64,000 nt of DNA from an uncultured Lachnospiraceae bacterium (GTDB lineage Bacteria; Bacillota; Clostridia; Lachnospirales; Lachnospiraceae), in the NCBI GenBank assembly GCA_958402795.1, contig CATXUX010000005.1:1-64000 (forward strand). The letters run 5' to 3'. The position numbers were made by a program, and so were the translations under genes. Numbering within the stretch: the stretch's first letter is position 1; each line of letters begins with the position of its first letter. The notes under the pieces were generated by a model that searched no databases, was not told the origin of the DNA, and worked only from the letters and a program-made list of their open reading frames with translations. Below, piece by piece: positions 1-7,342 of the stretch.

Positions 1-257
1 ATGCGATGGCGGAAAAGTTTTTAAGTGATATGGATCTGGAGGAGGTTGTAGAAGATATGAGTATGACAAGAGCAGGAAGAATGCTGGTAGAGCGCGGAAG
101 AGAAGAGGGAAGAGAAGAAGGAAGAGAAGAAGGAGAAACCCGAATTAACGAACTGAACAGGAATCTGCTGGCGGATAACCGGCAGGAGGATATGCTGAAA
201 GCAATCGGGGATAAGGAGTATCAGAATCGATTGCTGGAAGAATATGGATTGGCATAG
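1..257 (+). CDS. C-terminal end of a gene entering from the left, Rpn/PD-(D/E)XK nuclease-family tail
   Basis: The frame is open to the left edge (first full codon at base 3), so the true start probably lies outside the window. An ATG at 6 gives 83 residues. What is seen is a charged tail with a repeated G-R-E-E unit (residues about 31-43) followed by a short helical segment. Rpn-type recombination-promoting nuclease/transposase-like proteins of Clostridia commonly end in such a Gly-Arg/Lys-Glu repeat, and the gene at 2776 ends in a related G-M-E-K repeat. The nuclease core is not in the window, so the family call is inferred from the tail alone. Confidence 0.5.
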   Translation, partial: AMAEKFLSDMDLEEVVEDMSMTRAGRMLVERGREEGREEGREEGETRINELNRNLLADNRQEDMLKAIGDKEYQNRLLEEYGLA

Positions 258-599
258 TGCATTGCGGAAACGGCTATAATTTATTCTTGCGAACAATGAG
301 CCGGGCAGACATTCCACCTTTATTCCCAATATGTTATAATGCCTTTGTTGGGAATAAAGGTGAAGAAAATACATCCCCAGGGTTACCAAAGAATAGAAGC
401 TGTGGAGACTATCGGTATTGTTCCTAAAGCAGAATGAAACGATGGAACCATAAGTTCATAGCGGAAGAAAGGGCAGGAGATATGGATGTTTCAAAAGGAG
501 ATTGGAATTTTTCCCTGACGGATTAAAAGAGACTGTAAAACTTTTGTAAGATAGGTTGGGTTAAGTGAATTAGCAAATACGGATAAGGAGGCTTATATC
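258..599. other. Non-coding stretch with one long hairpin
   Basis: No convincing gene in either strand. It holds the 15-bp inverted repeat described at 315-362 and the ribosome site of the next gene (AAGGAGG just before 600). Several in-frame stops break every long frame. Confidence 0.6.
315..362. repeat. Perfect 15-bp inverted repeat with an 18-base loop
   Basis: Left arm CACCTTTATTCCCAA at 315-329, right arm TTGGGAATAAAGGTG at 348-362. The loop contains TATAAT. There is no T tract, so an intrinsic terminator is not the obvious reading; an operator, an RNA hairpin or the relic of a mobile palindrome are all possible. Confidence 0.6.
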
Positions 600-992
600 A
601 TGGAACGAGTTGTTAATTTTTTAAAAGAGGCAGGAACATATTATTTGGCGACCGTGGAGGGAAAACAGCCGAGGGTGAGACCGTTCGGGACTGCCCATAT
701 TTTTGAAGGAAAGCTCTACATTCAGACCGGGAAGGTAAAGGACGTATCGAAGCAGATCCATGCGAATCCAAATGTGGAGATCTGCGCGTTTCAGAATGGC
801 GAGTGGCTCCGTGTAGCCGGGGAGCTTGTTCCGGATGACCGCAGAGAAGCGAGACAGTCCATGCTTGACGCATATCCGTCGCTGCAGAAGATGTATTCTG
901 CGGATGACGGCAATACAGAGGTGTTTTATTTTAAGAATGCAACCGCTACATTTTCATCATTTACACACGAACCGGAAGTAGAGACGTTCTAA
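600..992 (+). CDS. Pyridoxamine 5'-phosphate oxidase family protein
   Basis: 130 residues, the usual size of the small single-domain split-barrel flavin-binding proteins. The N-terminal motif YYLATVEGKQPRVRPF (residues about 14-29) is the typical first strand pair of this fold, followed by G-K-L-Y-I-Q-T and a V-E-I-C-A-F strand. Members bind FMN or related cofactors and act as oxidases or reductases of largely unknown substrate, so the reaction here cannot be stated. The ATG is preceded by AAGGAGG. The DUF1848 gene follows after only 13 bases, so the two are probably co-transcribed. Confidence 0.85.
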   Translation: MERVVNFLKEAGTYYLATVEGKQPRVRPFGTAHIFEGKLYIQTGKVKDVSKQIHANPNVEICAFQNGEWLRVAGELVPDDRREARQSMLDAYPSLQKMYSADDGNTEVFYFKNATATFSSFTHEPEVETF

Positions 993-1005
993 GGACGGAA
1001 GAAAG

Positions 1006-1941
1006 ATGATCATACAGACGGGAATGAGGACGGACATCCCTGCGTTTTATTCGAAATGGCTGGTAAACAGGATAAAGGAAGGGTTTGTGCTTGTGCGCAA
1101 TCCCTACAATCCGGTGCAGGTAACCAGATACAGCCTTTCGCCGGAGGTGGTAGATCTGATCGCGTTTTGTACAAAAAATCCGGCGCCGATGCTGCCGTAT
1201 ATGAAACTGCTGAAGCCATACGGACAGTATTGGTTTGTGACGATCACTCCATACGGAAAGGACATAGAACCAAATGTGCCGGACAAAGAAAAGGTTATAA
1301 ATGATTTTAAACGGTTGTCTGATCTTGTCGGAGTAGACAGCATGGGTTGGCGGTACGATCCGATTTTAGTTGACGATACATATTCTTTGGAGTATCATCT
1401 GGAAACATTTGAGAAAATGGCTGCGGCGCTTTCGGGATATACAAAATCTTGTATCATCAGTTTTATTGATATTTATAAAAAAGTGGAACGTAACTTCCCG
1501 AAAGCAAGGGTGGTATCAAAACAGGACAGGCTTTTTCTTGGAAAAGAAATGATCCGAATCGCGAAGCAGTATGGGATGGGAGTAAAACCATGCGCAGAGG
1601 GGAACGAGTTGGCTCCTTACGGTGCGGACTGCTCCGGCTGCATGACAGTAAAGACATATGAAACGGCGCTTCACGCAAATCTGGATGTACCCAAAAGAAA
1701 GAGCAACCAACGGAATGGAGCGTGCGCCTGTCTGTTGGGGGTGGATATAGGCGCTTACGATACATGTGGTCATTTGTGCAAATATTGCTATGCCAATACG
1801 GATGCATCACTTGTCAAAGAAAATATGCGAAAACACGATTCGGCGTCGCCGTTTTTGCTGGGCGGATTTATGCCGGGAGACGTCATACATGAGGCACAGC
1901 AAAAAAGCTGGATAGACGGTCAGATGCGGTTGGATTTATAA
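1006..1941 (+). CDS. DUF1848 family protein, putative Fe-S protein
   Basis: 311 residues, full length for DUF1848. The N-terminus (IIQTGMRTDIPAFYSKW) and the segment around residue 25-40 (KEGFVLVRNPYNP) are family hallmarks. The C-terminal third carries cysteine clusters: C-S-G-C near residue 210, C-A-C-L near 240, and a C-G-H-L-C-K-Y-C-Y group near 254-261 that resembles a radical-SAM cluster motif. The biochemical role of the family is unknown; Fe-S binding is inferred from the cysteines. Probably in one unit with the upstream flavin-type protein; a strong terminator follows at 1997. Confidence 0.88.
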   Translation: MIIQTGMRTDIPAFYSKWLVNRIKEGFVLVRNPYNPVQVTRYSLSPEVVDLIAFCTKNPAPMLPYMKLLKPYGQYWFVTITPYGKDIEPNVPDKEKVINDFKRLSDLVGVDSMGWRYDPILVDDTYSLEYHLETFEKMAAALSGYTKSCIISFIDIYKKVERNFPKARVVSKQDRLFLGKEMIRIAKQYGMGVKPCAEGNELAPYGADCSGCMTVKTYETALHANLDVPKRKSNQRNGACACLLGVDIGAYDTCGHLCKYCYANTDASLVKENMRKHDSASPFLLGGFMPGDVIHEAQQKSWIDGQMRLDL

Positions 1942-1996
1942 GGATCAGGGGGAAAAATTATTTCCATTTATGTGAAAATGGGACTTAATTTATAAA

Positions 1997-2023
1997 AAAA
2001 CGGAGATGAAATCTCCGTTTTTA
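1997..2023. terminator. Rho-independent terminator, probably bidirectional
   Basis: Stem AAAACGGAGAT (1997-2007), loop GAA, stem ATCTCCGTTTT (2011-2021), with A-rich and T-rich flanks. It can end the DUF1848 transcript and the minus-strand small ORF. Confidence 0.85.
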
Positions 2024-2036
2024 TGGATAAAATATT

Positions 2037-2171
2037 TTACGCATACTGGTACATCAAAGCGTTCATCTCTGCCCAGTCATGATATGCTTTCTTAAAGGAT
2101 TTTGTAATTGACTCGGACAAAGCCATCAGCCCTTCGTATTCTTCCATAGTTCTTACATAATAATTATACAT
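2037..2171 (-). CDS. Small hypothetical protein (about 44 aa), repeated in the window
   Basis: Reading on the minus strand from the ATG at 2171 gives a short protein beginning MYNYYVRTMEEYEGL and ending ALMYQYA. This start is chosen because AAAGGA lies 8 bases upstream; the longer frame to 2219 has no better site. The upstream part and first ~15 codons recur, diverged, at about 3932-4008, and the last codons with their flank recur at 38449-38473. No known domain is recognised. It may be a real short gene or the conserved piece of a mobile segment. Confidence 0.45.
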   Translation of the reverse strand: MYNYYVRTMEEYEGLMALSESITKSFKKAYHDWAEMNALMYQYA

Positions 2172-2278
2172 AACAACCATCCTTTCGTCTGAATTCTTTG
2201 TTTCCTCGTTACGATACATATCATAGCACGGAAAAGAAAGGGGCGTTAGGTAATTTATTGGATAAATATTAGGTCAAT

Positions 2279-2498
2279 ATTGATATTCCCCCAATTGATA
2301 TGGTAGAGGCGGGAAAACGTTTGAAAAATCTCGCTCAAAGAAGTGGATAATTTGTTGAGATTAAGTGAACTCTATCAGGTTCATATGGAGGAGCTGCTGG
2401 TTAAAACCGAATATATATTAAATTATGATGTTGAAAAACTGAATAAGGGTAGTTTTGAAAAACGTATCAGAACATATTACTTTAAAATAGCAGCGTAA
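2279..2498 (+). pseudogene. XRE-family regulator remnant with the helix-turn-helix core deleted
   Basis: Frame one reads I-D-I-P-P-I-D-M-V-E-A-G-K-R-L-K-N-L then stops at 2348; frame two, from 2343, reads VDNLLRLSELYQVHMEELLV and runs to a stop at 2496. These match the beginning and the end of a common Lachnospiraceae XRE regulator type (residues before the HTH, and the S-x-D-N-L-x-x-L-S-x-L-Y-x-V segment after it). The recognition helix between them is missing and the join shifts frame, so it cannot be functional. Confidence 0.6.
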
Positions 2499-2775
2499 GG
2501 TTTTTGGACTATCCGTCCAATGAAATAATCGGACAAGTGTTTTACTATAAAAGAAAAATATAGGAAGGCACTTACATTCTGAGTGAAAAAGCGGCTGGAT
2601 GAAAAAGTTGGCTTAGAAGCGAAGAAAAAGCGGTAAATTGAAATATAAATGCAACACAACATATACCAGAAAAGCGCGTATTTAAGCGGAATAATGGGAT
2701 ATTCTTACTCGCACTTAATATGATTGCAATCGCGCGCGAGGTAATGTATAATTTAGAAAAGGAAGAGGGAAAAAA
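2499..2775. other. No gene seen
   Basis: A-rich stretch with stops in all frames. Apart from GGAAGAGGGA, the ribosome site of the gene at 2776, and a TATAAT-like TATAAT hexamer near 2748, nothing was identified. Confidence 0.5.
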
Positions 2776-3735
2776 GTGAAGACAGAACTTACAAGGGAGC
2801 CGGAAAGTAGCGGGGCAAAAGTACAGTATGATGAACAGGTGAAGAAGATACTTGCGAACAAGACGATTCTTGCGTGGGTTCTGCAGTATACAGTACAGGA
2901 GTTCCGGGAACTGACCATTGAAGAGATTGTGCCATGCATAGAGGGCGAGCCGGAAATCTCATCGGTAAAGGTGAACCCCGGGGAGACGAACGAGAAGATA
3001 ACCGGCAGCACAAATGAAGATAAAGTGCCGAACGAAGGGGCAATCTATTATGACATCCGTTTTTCTGCATGTTCTCCGGCAAACGGGGAGCAGATCAGGG
3101 TTCTTTTGAACGTGGAAGCACAAAAGTCCTTTTATCCGGGATACCATATCGTGACACGTGGAGTCTTCTATGGTGCAAGGATGATATCGGCGCAGCTTGG
3201 GACAGAATTTGCAGTGCCGGATTACGATGGCATAAAGAAAGTATACAGCATTTGGATCTGCATGAATGCGCCGAAATATATCGGAAATGCTATATCTGAA
3301 TATTCATTTGGGAAAAAGGATCTCGTACCGGGAATCCCGGATGATCCGGAGACATATGACAAGATGTCGGTGATTCAGATCTGCCTGAATGAAAACGCAG
3401 AAGAAGGAAATGCACTGCTTGGAATGCTCAATACGGTGTTCTCACCCCGCATTCCGGCAGACGAAAAAGTCAAAAGGTTGGAAGAAGATTATAAGATCCC
3501 GGCAGAAAACGGTTTGGGAAAGGAGCTGGAAATCATGTGTAACGTAAGTGATTATGTATTTGAGACTGGCATGCAGGAAGGTATGGAAAAAGGTATGGAA
3601 AAAGGCATGAATTTATCGGCATGTATATACCGGCTTGTAATAGACAATCCAAAATGGTCAGACGAACAGATTGCGAAAGCAGCGGACTGCGAGGTTGAAA
3701 AAGTGAAAGCTGTGAAAAAAATGTTCAGGCTATAG
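2776..3735 (+). CDS. Rpn/PD-(D/E)XK nuclease family transposase-like protein
   Basis: 319 residues starting with GTG behind GGAAGAGGGA. The core has the order expected of a PD-(D/E)XK nuclease: Y-Y-D-I-R-F (Asp at about residue 97) and L-L-N-V-E-A-Q (Glu near 116), followed by a conserved G-Y-H-I-V-T-R-G-V-F-Y-G segment. The C-terminus carries a G-M-E-K-G-M-E-K-G-M repeat and a short helical end, as in other Clostridial Rpn-like proteins. The family promotes RecA-independent recombination or DNA cleavage in studied relatives; the role here is inferred. Neighbouring sequence is rich in gene fragments, in keeping with a recombining locus. Confidence 0.75.
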   Translation: MKTELTREPESSGAKVQYDEQVKKILANKTILAWVLQYTVQEFRELTIEEIVPCIEGEPEISSVKVNPGETNEKITGSTNEDKVPNEGAIYYDIRFSACSPANGEQIRVLLNVEAQKSFYPGYHIVTRGVFYGARMISAQLGTEFAVPDYDGIKKVYSIWICMNAPKYIGNAISEYSFGKKDLVPGIPDDPETYDKMSVIQICLNENAEEGNALLGMLNTVFSPRIPADEKVKRLEEDYKIPAENGLGKELEIMCNVSDYVFETGMQEGMEKGMEKGMNLSACIYRLVIDNPKWSDEQIAKAADCEVEKVKAVKKMFRL

Positions 3736-3931
3736 ACAGCAGGGCATAAATTCGTAAGTGGTCCAAACAATGAATGGTGCGCTCGCTCCATATTCCGACG
3801 GACGAAAAGTTCAAAAGATTGATCAAAGCAGCGGATTTTGCTGCAGAGTAAAAAGAGGCGTGGGAGCGCTTCTTTTTTGCGCGATAAAATTCCGATGCTG
3901 TGTGGACATAACCATCAGCTTTTCGGATTCT

Positions 3932-4008
3932 TTCATAGTTCTTTCATAATAATTATACATAACAACCATCCTTTTGTCTGAATTCTTTGCTTCCTCGTTA
4001 CGATATAT
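3932..4008 (-). repeat. Second, diverged copy of the 2137-2220 segment
   Basis: The stretch from TTCATAGTTCTTTCATAAT to TTCCTCGTTACGATA matches 2142-2217 in the same orientation with few changes. On the minus strand it encodes MYNYYERTMKESEKL, then continues into unrelated residues, so the small ORF is truncated here. Confidence 0.7.
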
Positions 4009-4027
4009 TGGATGCATTAGAAAATAG

Positions 4028-4276
4028 AACAGCAAAGCAGTTTCTGCGTCGACAGCCAGAAAATTCGGGAATGCTTTATTAGAAAAAGGGGCGGAAACGG
4101 TAAATCTGAAATCATTTCAATATTATGACCGTATGCTTCCGGCGCAGGACAGACTGCCGGAAGGAGGTCTGGGAAAAGAAAATGCAGAGGATAATCTGAT
4201 GAGAGTTGTGAGTAAGGACATTGCGGCGGAACTGATGGAAATTACGTTTGGAGTATCTGAAACAGGAAAAATATAG
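4028..4276 (+). pseudogene. C-terminal gene fragment without start, family not recognised
   Basis: The frame opens after a stop at 4025-4027 and runs 82 codons to TAG at 4274. It has no initiation codon near its left end. The product would contain A-S-T-A-R-K-F-G-N-A-L-L-E-K-G-A and LPAQDRLPEGGLGKEN. Codon use is like real coding sequence. I read it as the 3' end of a gene cut by a rearrangement just downstream of the 3932-4008 repeat; I do not recognise its family. Confidence 0.45.
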
Positions 4277-4378
4277 GGGGCAAAAGGAGAAAATGAGATT
4301 GTTTATTAAAAGAATTATAAGTATAATAGCAGCATGAAGTTTAAAAGGTCACTAAAAATTACGTGGAGGTAATAGAAT

Positions 4379-4648
4379 ATGATGTATCCATATATGACTT
4401 TAGCGGATGAAACGGAAATCGTACATTCACAGATAATAGAAGAAAATAATGTACAAAAAATAATCGTACATTTTGAACGTCTTACAGAAGACGGATTTGA
4501 TTCTGCAAGATGTGAACTGCCAACATATAAATGGATTCTAAATAAAGGGTATTCCGAAGAAGAGATTGCTATGTTTGAACAATTACTTCGTAGCAATGCA
4601 CATCTTCTGTATAAATATGCTGCGAATGGAGGAATACAGATTGCCTAG
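4379..4648 (+). CDS. Conserved hypothetical protein next to a DUF4160 gene
   Basis: 89 residues, beginning MMYPYMTLADETEIVHSQ, with a VHFERLTEDGFDSARCELP segment (residues about 31-49) and an A-H-L-L-Y-K-Y-A-x-x-G-G-I end. I recognise this as a small protein type found beside DUF4160 genes in Lachnospiraceae; its function is not known to me. The ATG follows TGGAGGTAATAGAAT. Its stop (4646-4648) overlaps the TTG start of the DUF4160 remnant, the arrangement of a translationally coupled pair, which may point to a toxin-antitoxin-like module. Confidence 0.65.
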   Translation: MMYPYMTLADETEIVHSQIIEENNVQKIIVHFERLTEDGFDSARCELPTYKWILNKGYSEEEIAMFEQLLRSNAHLLYKYAANGGIQIA

Positions 4649-4785
4649 CTTATTTACTGCAAGTGGTTATAAAGTTTACTTTTGGTCAAATGAAAACGGA
4701 GAACCTATTTATTATCTGTGCAGAATGGAAAAAGTTCTTCTTAACAGAGGATGTGAAAATCAATGATTCGATATGTAATGAATGA
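4641..4785 (+). pseudogene. DUF4160 gene with internal deletion and frameshift
   Basis: From a TTG at 4641 the frame reads LPSLFTASGYKVYFWSNENG, the DUF4160 N-terminus, up to about 4710. The end of the family (I-C-A-E-W-K-K-F-F-L-T-E-D-V-K-I-N) is present at about 4712-4770 but in another frame, ending at TGA 4783. The His-containing middle (normally E-P-x-H-V-H-V onward) is lost. The gene is therefore dead although both ends are well preserved. Confidence 0.7.
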
Positions 4786-5200
4786 AGATATTAGCAGCAT
4801 ACTTTCCATGATGGAACAAGTGAGGGAAGCTTTTCCCGGATATCAGGAGAGGGAATTTCTGGAAGCACTTTATAATGCTATAGACTGTAAGGAGGCACTT
4901 TTGGAGGAAAAGGAGGGCAGACTGGCAGGAATGCTTACGTTTTCTTATCAGCAAAAAGAGCTTACATTTCTGGCAGTTATGCCGGAATTCCGAAAACAGG
5001 GTGTGGGAAAACATCTAATTAAACGGATGGTAGAATGTTTTGAGGATGGGGAAACGGTTCAAGTGATTACATTCCGGGAAGGAGACCAGAAAGGAATGGC
5101 TGCCCGTTGCTGTTATCATTCGTGCGGATTTGTGGATGATGAAGAACTGGTAGTATTTGATTATCCATGTCAAAAAATGGTTCTGAAAGTGGGCAGGTAA
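4763..5200 (+). CDS. GNAT family N-acetyltransferase
   Basis: 145 residues. The acetyl-CoA-binding signature is seen as L-A-V-M-P-E-F-R-K-Q-G-V-G-K-H-L (about residues 69-84), matching the R/Q-x-x-G-x-G/A pattern of GNAT motif A, followed by a V-I-T-F-R-E-G-D strand and the C-Y-H-S-C-G-F end helix/strand. The acceptor substrate is unknown. The gene overlaps the end of the DUF4160 remnant in a different frame, with AGAGGA about 12 bases before the ATG. Confidence 0.82.
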   Translation: MIRYVMNEDISSILSMMEQVREAFPGYQEREFLEALYNAIDCKEALLEEKEGRLAGMLTFSYQQKELTFLAVMPEFRKQGVGKHLIKRMVECFEDGETVQVITFREGDQKGMAARCCYHSCGFVDDEELVVFDYPCQKMVLKVGR

Positions 5201-5269
5201 AAGGCTAAACAGGACAGATAGTTTACAGGAATTTGTCTGTATAGAAAAGTGACTGCAAAGGAGAGCATT

Positions 5270-5488
5270 ATGGTCAGAAAACATGGAAAAGAGCCATATG
5301 TTTCCCAAATCGGAGAACGCAGAAAGGGAAATATGTCACCAGAGGAAGCGGAAGAATTATACATTGTTGAGCTTGCGGGCATTGAGAGAAATCCTGATGT
5401 TCGCAGGCTTTTTTTGTTTGCGAAAAAAGGTTCAACTGCTATAATAAACATGACATACTGTTGTCATGTTGAGTTTGCTAAGATATGA
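5270..5488 (+). CDS. Short hypothetical ORF, doubtful
   Basis: Starting at the ATG at 5270 behind AAAGGAGAGC it codes for 72 residues beginning MVRKHGKEPYVSQIGERRKG. The last 20 codons run through the promoter and operator-like palindrome of the next gene, so the natural gene has probably been cut. No domain recognised. Confidence 0.3.
   Translation: MVRKHGKEPYVSQIGERRKGNMSPEEAEELYIVELAGIERNPDVRRLFLFAKKGSTAIINMTYCCHVEFAKI
5447..5470. promoter_or_regulatory. Operator-like palindrome before the YafY-type regulator remnant
   Basis: Arms AACATGACA (5447-5455) and TGTCATGTT (5462-5470), perfect, with a 6-base spacer, located just downstream of TATAAT at 5440-5445. The regulator remnant begins at 5506. 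This is the position of an autoregulatory operator. Confidence 0.55.
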
Positions 5489-5505
5489 ACGGAGCGTGAG
5501 CGATT

Positions 5506-5939
5506 ATGAAGATAGATAGGCAGATAGGGATATTATCAATCTTACTGCAGGAAGAAAAGACAACGGCTCCTGAACTAGCAGAAAGGTTTGAGGTATCTCG
5601 CAGAACAATAAATCGGGATATTGAAGATCTCTGTAAAGCAGGGATCCCTATAAGAACTGCACAGGGCGCCGGCGGCGGAGTCAGTATTCGCTTTTTACAC
5701 CGGATATGAAATGGCGTCTTGTTGAAGAGTTTGGACCGCATTGCTTTACTGAAGTGGAGGATGGAAAGTTGCTTTTAACTGTGGATTATACGGACATGGA
5801 TAACCTTGTAACGTGGCTTAAGACTTTTGGCGCAAAGGCTGAAGTGCTGGAGTCGGTAGAAGTGAGGGACATTATCCGCAGGAATGCGGAGGAAACTTTA
5901 CAGATTTACTATGAAGAGAAGGATCTGACGGAGGAATGA
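5506..5939 (+). pseudogene. YafY/WYL-type transcriptional regulator, internally deleted
   Basis: The first 67 codons (5506-5709) encode an intact N-terminal winged HTH: ERFEVSRRTINRDIEDLCKA with the following G-I-P-I-R-T-A-Q-G-A-G-G-G wing. Frame then shifts, and 5706-5939 encodes the C-terminal region usual for these regulators (MKWRLVEEFGPHCF, then L-V-T-W-L-K-T-F-G-A-K-A-E-V-L-E). A full protein is near 300 residues, so roughly half, including most of the WYL domain, is missing. The HTH part could still be made as a short DNA-binding protein. Confidence 0.75.
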
Positions 5940-5944
5940 CAGTT

Positions 5945-6536
5945 ATGGCGTTTGATTATAAGAAGGAATATAAAGAATTCTATATGCCGAAGGGTATGCC
6001 TTCTATTGTGACGGTTCCGAAAATGAATTATATAGCAGTAAGAGGCAGCGGAAATCCTAATGATGAAGATGGCGAATACAAGCAGGCTATAGGTCTTCTG
6101 TATGGAATTGCATATACGATTAAGATGAGTAAAAAGGGTGATCATCAGATAGACGGATACTTCGATTATGTGATGCCGCCTTTGGAAGGATTCTGGTGGC
6201 AGGGTGAGCGGCATCCGTTTGCCGGAATTTGTTACGAAAGAAGATTTCGACTGGTCTGTCAGAGAAGCGAAGAAAAAGAAGAAGCAGGATTTTTCAAAGG
6301 TCGAGTTTTTTACTTATGATGAAGGACTATGTGTACAGTGTATGCATATCGGACCATATGATGATGAACCTGCCACGGTAGAGGAGATGCATCGTTTTAT
6401 GGAAGAACAAGGGTATACTCTCGATATCACTGGCCAGCGATATCATCATGAGATTTATCTGAGCGATGCACGTAAGGTTGCCCCGGAGAAGCTGAAGACC
6501 GTGATAAGGCATCCGATAAGGAGGAACAGTAAGTAA
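5945..6536 (+). pseudogene. GyrI-like/effector-binding domain protein, frameshifted by a small deletion
   Basis: ATG 5945 follows GGAGG at the end of the regulator remnant. The first frame (to about 6205) gives F-D-Y-K-K-E-Y-K-E-F-Y and Y-V-M-P-P-L-E-G-F-W-W-Q-G; the second (from 6204 to 6536) gives RLPEFVTKEDFDW and FFTYDEGLCVQCMHIGPYDD, both typical of the small-molecule-binding GyrI-like family. Relatives carry about 15 extra residues between W-W-Q and the R-L-P strand, so the defect is a short deletion causing a frameshift. Regulator and effector-binding protein are normally paired, as here. Confidence 0.75.
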
Positions 6537-6538
6537 GA

Positions 6539-6587
6539 AGAACAACCGATCAAAGTTCAAGATTGAACGATGATCGGTTGTTTTTTC
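6539..6587 (+). terminator. Rho-independent terminator
   Basis: AACAACCGATCA pairs with TGATCGGTTGTT, followed by a run of six T. It closes the decayed regulator/GyrI pair and insulates the two-component system that follows. Confidence 0.85.
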
Positions 6588-6605
6588 CACAAAATAGAGC
6601 TCTCG

Positions 6606-6636
6606 TGAGGTTTCAGTGACATTTGGGTGTTATACT
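6606..6636 (+). promoter_or_regulatory. Response-regulator box and -10 of the first two-component system
   Basis: TGAGGTTTCAG (6606-6616) is followed directly by TGACATTTGGG (6617-6627): two direct repeats with an 11-bp period, the spacing used by OmpR-family dimers. TATACT at 6631-6636 fits a -10, with the box where a -35 would be. The same repeat elements occur at 8451 and 11162 before the ABC cassettes. Confidence 0.6.
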
Positions 6637-6658
6637 GTATAAGAAGGAGTGTGATAGG

Positions 6659-7342
6659 ATGCGTATTTTAGTAGTTGAGGACGACCGTCTCTTGAATCAT
6701 ACCTTATGTTATAACTTAGACGCTGCGGGATATACGGTAGATTCCGCATTGACAAAACAGGGGGCAAAAGATTTTTTTGCGAAGCAGGACTATGATCTGA
6801 TCGTACTGGATGTGAATCTGCCGGATGGGAATGGTTTTGATTTCTGCCGGGAGGCAAAGAAATGCTGCCCGGATACGGCTGTGATCTTCCTGACCGCGAA
6901 CGATATGGAAAGTGATATGTTGAAGGGATATGAGCTGGGTGCGGAGGATTATGTGACAAAGCCATTTCCCATGAGTGTCTTTCAAAAAAAGCTGGCTGTG
7001 GTGCTGGGACGGCTTGCGAAGCAGTCCGGCGGCGACTGCTATGAGGATGGGGTACTGACGATCAATTTCCCGAAAATGACTGCCTCCCTTTCCGGCAAAC
7101 CGTTGGTGTTTACCCCGCTGGAATACCGGCTCTTAAAGGTCTTGACGAAAAATCCGCAGACCGTTTTGACAAGGCAGGTACTTCTTGAAAAGCTGTGGGA
7201 TGCGGACGGCAATTTTGTGGACGAACATGCTCTGACCGCCGCGATCAGCCGGGTACGGAGCAAGATCGAAACAGAGGGCCAACAGTATATCAAGACCGTG
7301 TACGGTATGGGTTATATGTGGATTGGAGGAGGTCAGAAATGA
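6659..7342 (+). CDS. OmpR/PhoB-family response regulator (system 1)
   Basis: 227 residues from the ATG behind AAGGAGTGTGATAGG; an upstream in-frame start has no ribosome site. Receiver domain: acidic pair at D8-D9, phosphoacceptor D51 in IVLDVNLPDG, conserved K101 in YVTKPF. The winged-helix domain (about 125-225) has FTPLEYRLLKVL and the ending VYGMGYMWIG. The stop overlaps the kinase start (ATGA). Together with the downstream kinase and ABC cassettes it forms a typical cell-envelope or peptide-responsive circuit; the direct repeats upstream suggest it activates its own operon. Confidence 0.93.
   Translation: MRILVVEDDRLLNHTLCYNLDAAGYTVDSALTKQGAKDFFAKQDYDLIVLDVNLPDGNGFDFCREAKKCCPDTAVIFLTANDMESDMLKGYELGAEDYVTKPFPMSVFQKKLAVVLGRLAKQSGGDCYEDGVLTINFPKMTASLSGKPLVFTPLEYRLLKVLTKNPQTVLTRQVLLEKLWDADGNFVDEHALTAAISRVRSKIETEGQQYIKTVYGMGYMWIGGGQK

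Noticed and set aside
21..389. Minus-strand 122-aa frame
   Set aside because: Shadow of the charged repeat on the plus strand and of the 315-362 palindrome; no ribosome site or family pattern.
1463..1810. Minus-strand frames inside the DUF1848 gene
   Set aside because: Antiparallel shadows of a well supported gene.
2776..3735. Classical insertion sequence
   Set aside because: The protein is of the Rpn nuclease type, with no terminal inverted repeats or target duplications seen around it.
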